The translations under genes and the position numbers were made by a program. This document shows, in pieces, positions 61,428-64,000 of a stretch of 64,000 nt of DNA. This stretch comes from Magnetospirillum sp. ME-1 (GTDB lineage: Bacteria; Pseudomonadota; Alphaproteobacteria; Rhodospirillales; Magnetospirillaceae): assembly GCF_002105535.1 (NCBI RefSeq), contig NZ_CP015848.1, positions 4,168,985 to 4,232,984 of the forward strand, read 5' to 3'. Under the pieces are notes generated by a model. The model made no database searches, was not told where the DNA came from, and saw nothing but the letters and a program-made list of their open reading frames with translations. Every line of letters starts with the position of its first letter. Position 1 is the stretch's first letter.

Positions 61428-62146
61428 TGGCCGGATTGCTCGACGGACGCGTGGCGCTGGTCACCGGCGCCTCGCGCGGGATCGGCGCGGCCGTGGCGCG
61501 GCGCTTCGCCGCCGAGGGAGCCGAGATCGTCGCCGTCGCCCGCACCCAGGGCGCGCTCGAGGAACTGGACGACGATATCCGGGCCAAGGGCGGCAAGCCG
61601 CTGGTGCTGGTGCCGGAAGACCTTTGCAAGCCGGGCCTGATCGAGCAGGTGGCGGCGGCCATCTTCCAGCGCTTCGGTCGCCTGGACATCCTGGTGGGCA
61701 ATGCCGGCGCCATCGGCGGTGGCCTGACCCCCGTCGCCCATCACGCCCCCGACGACTGGGACGAGGCCTTCGCCGTCAACGTCACCGCCAACTGGCGGCT
61801 GATCCGCGCCTGCGACCCGCTGCTGCGCATGGCGCCCTCGGGCCGCGCCGTGTTCACCACGTCCGCCCAGGCCGGCGGGGCCGAGCCGTTCTGGGGCGCC
61901 TACGCCGCATCCAAGGCGGCACTGGAGACCATGGTCCGCACCTGGGCCGCCGAGATCGCCACCGTCACGGCGGTGAAGGCCAATCTGCTGGACCCCGGCG
62001 TGGTCGCCACCCGGCTGCGCACCATCGCCTTTCCCGGCGAGGACCAGTCCAAATTGGCGCAACCGGATGATGTGTCCGGGGCTTTTCTCGACCTTTGCCT
62101 GCCCGGCTCCACCCGCCATGGCGAGGTGGTGCGGATTATTCCGTAA
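61427..62146 (+). CDS. SDR-family oxidoreductase (239 aa)
   Basis: This Rossmann-fold enzyme has TGASRGIG at residues 14-21, NAGAIGGG, catalytic Ser in TTSAQAGG and Tyr-Lys in YAASKAAL. It is co-translated with purF. The substrate is not known; similar genes follow purF in alphaproteobacteria. Confidence 0.9.
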   Translation: MAGLLDGRVALVTGASRGIGAAVARRFAAEGAEIVAVARTQGALEELDDDIRAKGGKPLVLVPEDLCKPGLIEQVAAAIFQRFGRLDILVGNAGAIGGGLTPVAHHAPDDWDEAFAVNVTANWRLIRACDPLLRMAPSGRAVFTTSAQAGGAEPFWGAYAASKAALETMVRTWAAEIATVTAVKANLLDPGVVATRLRTIAFPGEDQSKLAQPDDVSGAFLDLCLPGSTRHGEVVRIIP

Positions 62147-62332
62147 GGTCTAGTCCGTACGCCCCATCCACCCGCCGTCACATTCGGTCACGCCACCGAT
62201 GGAACGGACTTGCGCGTGTGCCCGGTCATGAGCTATCCCCATGGGGTTGGGGTCTGATTGAGGCCGCCCAGGGGGACGGCCTCGCTTACGACGTTTGGGA
62301 AGGGGCGGCCGTAATAGGCCGGCGAAAGGCGC

Positions 62333-63658
62333 ATGACGGGTCCGGATCCGCGAGAGGGGGCAAAGACCTTCGAAACGAAGGTCGCCAGTCTCATTGCGGC
62401 CACGCGCCACCTTGAAATCCCCCAGATCCTCATGCTCCGCCGCATGACCATGAAGGACCCGGAAGCGCGCAAGTGGGCCAACGAGAAGCAGCTCAACGTG
62501 GTGTTCTCGGTGATCCTCACCAAGTCCATCGAGCGCTACGGCATGCCCAGGCTGAAGGAAGCGCGCGAACGCAACTTCCAGGCCCTGCTGCCGCCCGGCG
62601 ACGGCAAGGAAGAGGACCTGCGGGTCCTGGCCGACATCGCCATGCAGATGCTGGGCCCGCCCCAGATGACCGAGGCGGAAAGCGCCCAGGCCGGGTTCCA
62701 GGCCCTGCTGGCCCGCGGCGCCGTCGCCGCCCCCACCCGCACCATCCGCGCCCAGGCGCCGGTGCGCGAACCGCCGCCGCTGTTCGCCGCCCAGCTGGGT
62801 TCGGCCGGCGACCGCATGGGCAAGATGATGCCCAAGTTCCAGGCTCCCCTGCCCGGCGCCCCCACCAGCGGCGGCAACGAACCGGACAAGCCGTTCACCG
62901 ATTTCCCGACGCTGTTCGACGACACCATCTTCGCCTACACCGAAAAGGTCCTCAGCATCTTCCGCATCACCCAGCCATCCAGGGGCATCCGGCTGCCGTT
63001 CCTGCTGGCGCCCGAGTTCGGCGTGGTCTACCGCGAGGTGCTGAGCAAGTTCATCCTGCCGCAGATGCGGTCGACCCGCCACATGCAGACCCTGGCCCAC
63101 AGCTACAACTGGGCCGAGGTGGGCGGCGAGAAGCTGATCGAGATCATGCAGGGCAGCGAGGTCAACAATCCCATCCTGCACAATTGGGACGCCCGCTGGG
63201 CCTCGTTCCGCACCGGCAAGACGGCCAAGGGCAAGAAACCGCCGCCGCAAAAGCCCGAGGACAACCCCTGGCCCCTGCTGCGCGAGGATGCGACGCGGGC
63301 CAATTACGAGCCGCCCAACGAGGACAACCTGATCCTGCTGCAGGATCTGATCCGCTTCGAGGCCGATGTGATGGCCAAGTGCTGGCGCGAGTTGACCCAG
63401 CTCTACACCCAGGAATTCTCCCCCTCGGGCCGCATGGACCAGGCGCGCGAGGGCGCCTTCCGCGACGGCCTGATGAAATGGACCGCCAAGCTGCCCGATT
63501 ACGTGGGCGAGCATCTGGCCATGAAGGCCCATTTCGAGTTCGACCGCCTGGACGCCACCTGGATGCGCAAGCTGCTGGCCAATTTCGGCCGCACCGATTC
63601 CGAGCGGCGGCGCAACGCTCCCTTCCTCACCGAATTCGTGCTGCAGCTGGGCGGCTGA
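62333..63658 (+). CDS. hypothetical protein (441 aa)
   Basis: This is a soluble protein with no recognised family. It has an N-terminal helical domain (residues 1-115) similar in tone to a phasin-like fold, a Pro/Ala-rich linker and a larger C-terminal domain with conserved aromatic residues (YNWAEVGGEKLIEIMQGSEV). The start ATG follows GAAAGG. It stops inside the ATG of the next gene (TGATG), so the two are coupled. Confidence 0.6.
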   Translation: MTGPDPREGAKTFETKVASLIAATRHLEIPQILMLRRMTMKDPEARKWANEKQLNVVFSVILTKSIERYGMPRLKEARERNFQALLPPGDGKEEDLRVLADIAMQMLGPPQMTEAESAQAGFQALLARGAVAAPTRTIRAQAPVREPPPLFAAQLGSAGDRMGKMMPKFQAPLPGAPTSGGNEPDKPFTDFPTLFDDTIFAYTEKVLSIFRITQPSRGIRLPFLLAPEFGVVYREVLSKFILPQMRSTRHMQTLAHSYNWAEVGGEKLIEIMQGSEVNNPILHNWDARWASFRTGKTAKGKKPPPQKPEDNPWPLLREDATRANYEPPNEDNLILLQDLIRFEADVMAKCWRELTQLYTQEFSPSGRMDQAREGAFRDGLMKWTAKLPDYVGEHLAMKAHFEFDRLDATWMRKLLANFGRTDSERRRNAPFLTEFVLQLGG

Positions 63659-64000
63659 TGGCTCTGCTGGGCCACGACCACGTCAACGTGGTGGTCACCG
63701 ACATGGAGCGGTCCATCCGCTTCTACGCCACCCTGCTCGGCCTTGGCATCGTCATGGACCGCCCGCTGGAGGGTGAGTGGTTCGAACGGGTGACCGGCCT
63801 GGAGGACGCCCGGGCGCGCTGCGTCATCCTGGCCGCCCCGGACGGAAGCTGCCGCGTCGAACTGCTGCAATTCGAAAGCCCGGAAACGGCCCAGGCCGCC
63901 CTGCCCTCCACCCCCGGCCTGCGCCACGTGGCCTTGCGGGTGGCCGACCTGGACCATTGCCTCGCCGTTCTGGCGGAGCGGTTCGGCCAGACGGCCACCG
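63658..64000 (+). CDS. VOC/glyoxalase family protein, partial (cut by window end)
   Basis: The frame begins MALLGHDHVNVVVTDMERSI and shows the paired beta-alpha-beta-beta-beta VOC pattern (LGLGIVMDRPLEG, CRVELLQFESPET). It continues to at least residue 114 with no stop. Metal-ligand His/Glu residues are visible (HVNVVV, RVELL). It is a dioxygenase or lactoylglutathione-lyase-like enzyme; the reaction is not known. Confidence 0.8.
   Translation, partial: MALLGHDHVNVVVTDMERSIRFYATLLGLGIVMDRPLEGEWFERVTGLEDARARCVILAAPDGSCRVELLQFESPETAQAALPSTPGLRHVALRVADLDHCLAVLAERFGQTAT

Overview
The window looks like a chromosome of a magnetotactic-type alphaproteobacterium close to Magnetospirillum (Rhodospirillales). 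I infer this from the high GC, the gene orders (cimA-trmJ-like, purQ-purL with bolA and grxD, fabD-fabG-acpP-fabF-mltG, rpsF-rpsR-DUF2232-rplI-dnaB, alr-mlaE-mlaF, radA-cvpA-purF) and the many chemoreceptors. No rRNA, tRNA or CRISPR array was seen.

Layout. (1) 1-8.5 kb is an accessory region. It holds a small ORF, three OB-fold single-strand-binding-like genes, a topoisomerase-type zinc ribbon protein, two divergent sigma-70-like factors, a membrane protein and a transglutaminase-like cysteine protease. It ends against a chemoreceptor that has lost its N-terminal half. (2) 9.4-17.5 kb is housekeeping: a CoA transferase, a PepSY protein, two RlpA-like proteins, citramalate synthase, a TrmH/TrmJ methyltransferase, a chemoreceptor and ribosomal protein S4. 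(3) 17.48-26.64 kb is an AT-richer tandem array of three related integrative elements at the 3' end of rpsD. A 9-bp core (TCGCGCTAA) lies at all four boundaries. Each unit starts with the same att/terminator leader, then one or two single-domain response regulators, then a tyrosine integrase. Only the first unit keeps an intact integrase plus a HUH-type Rep-like protein and small accessory genes. The other two are deletion derivatives in which the integrase is fused to the end of a 147-aa element gene. The original rpsD terminator lies 9 kb away, after the array.

(4) 26.7-38.6 kb: a host response regulator, grxD, bolA, a papain-like (NlpC/P60-YiiX type) gene behind a (GCC)12 tract, purL, purQ, a five-gene R-body (RebB-type) cluster, a phosphatase-like gene, glk, glgA and divergent glgC. 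(5) 38.6-41.3 kb is a decayed stretch with IS3 and IS630 transposase remnants and three orphan genes. (6) 41.3-50.5 kb: mltG, the fatty-acid cluster, a NIT-domain chemoreceptor, a secreted protein, rpsF and rpsR. (7) 50.5-64 kb: DUF2232 protein, rplI, dnaB, a GIY-YIG nuclease between two palindromic repeats, alr, the Mla ABC transporter pair, radA, cvpA, purF, an SDR, an unrecognised 441-aa protein and the start of a VOC protein.

The best candidate for an undescribed system is the rpsD-targeting element family with receiver-domain cargo just behind an element-encoded terminator. The R-body cluster and the accessory region with two sigma factors come next. All family assignments are from reading the sequence; no database search was run.
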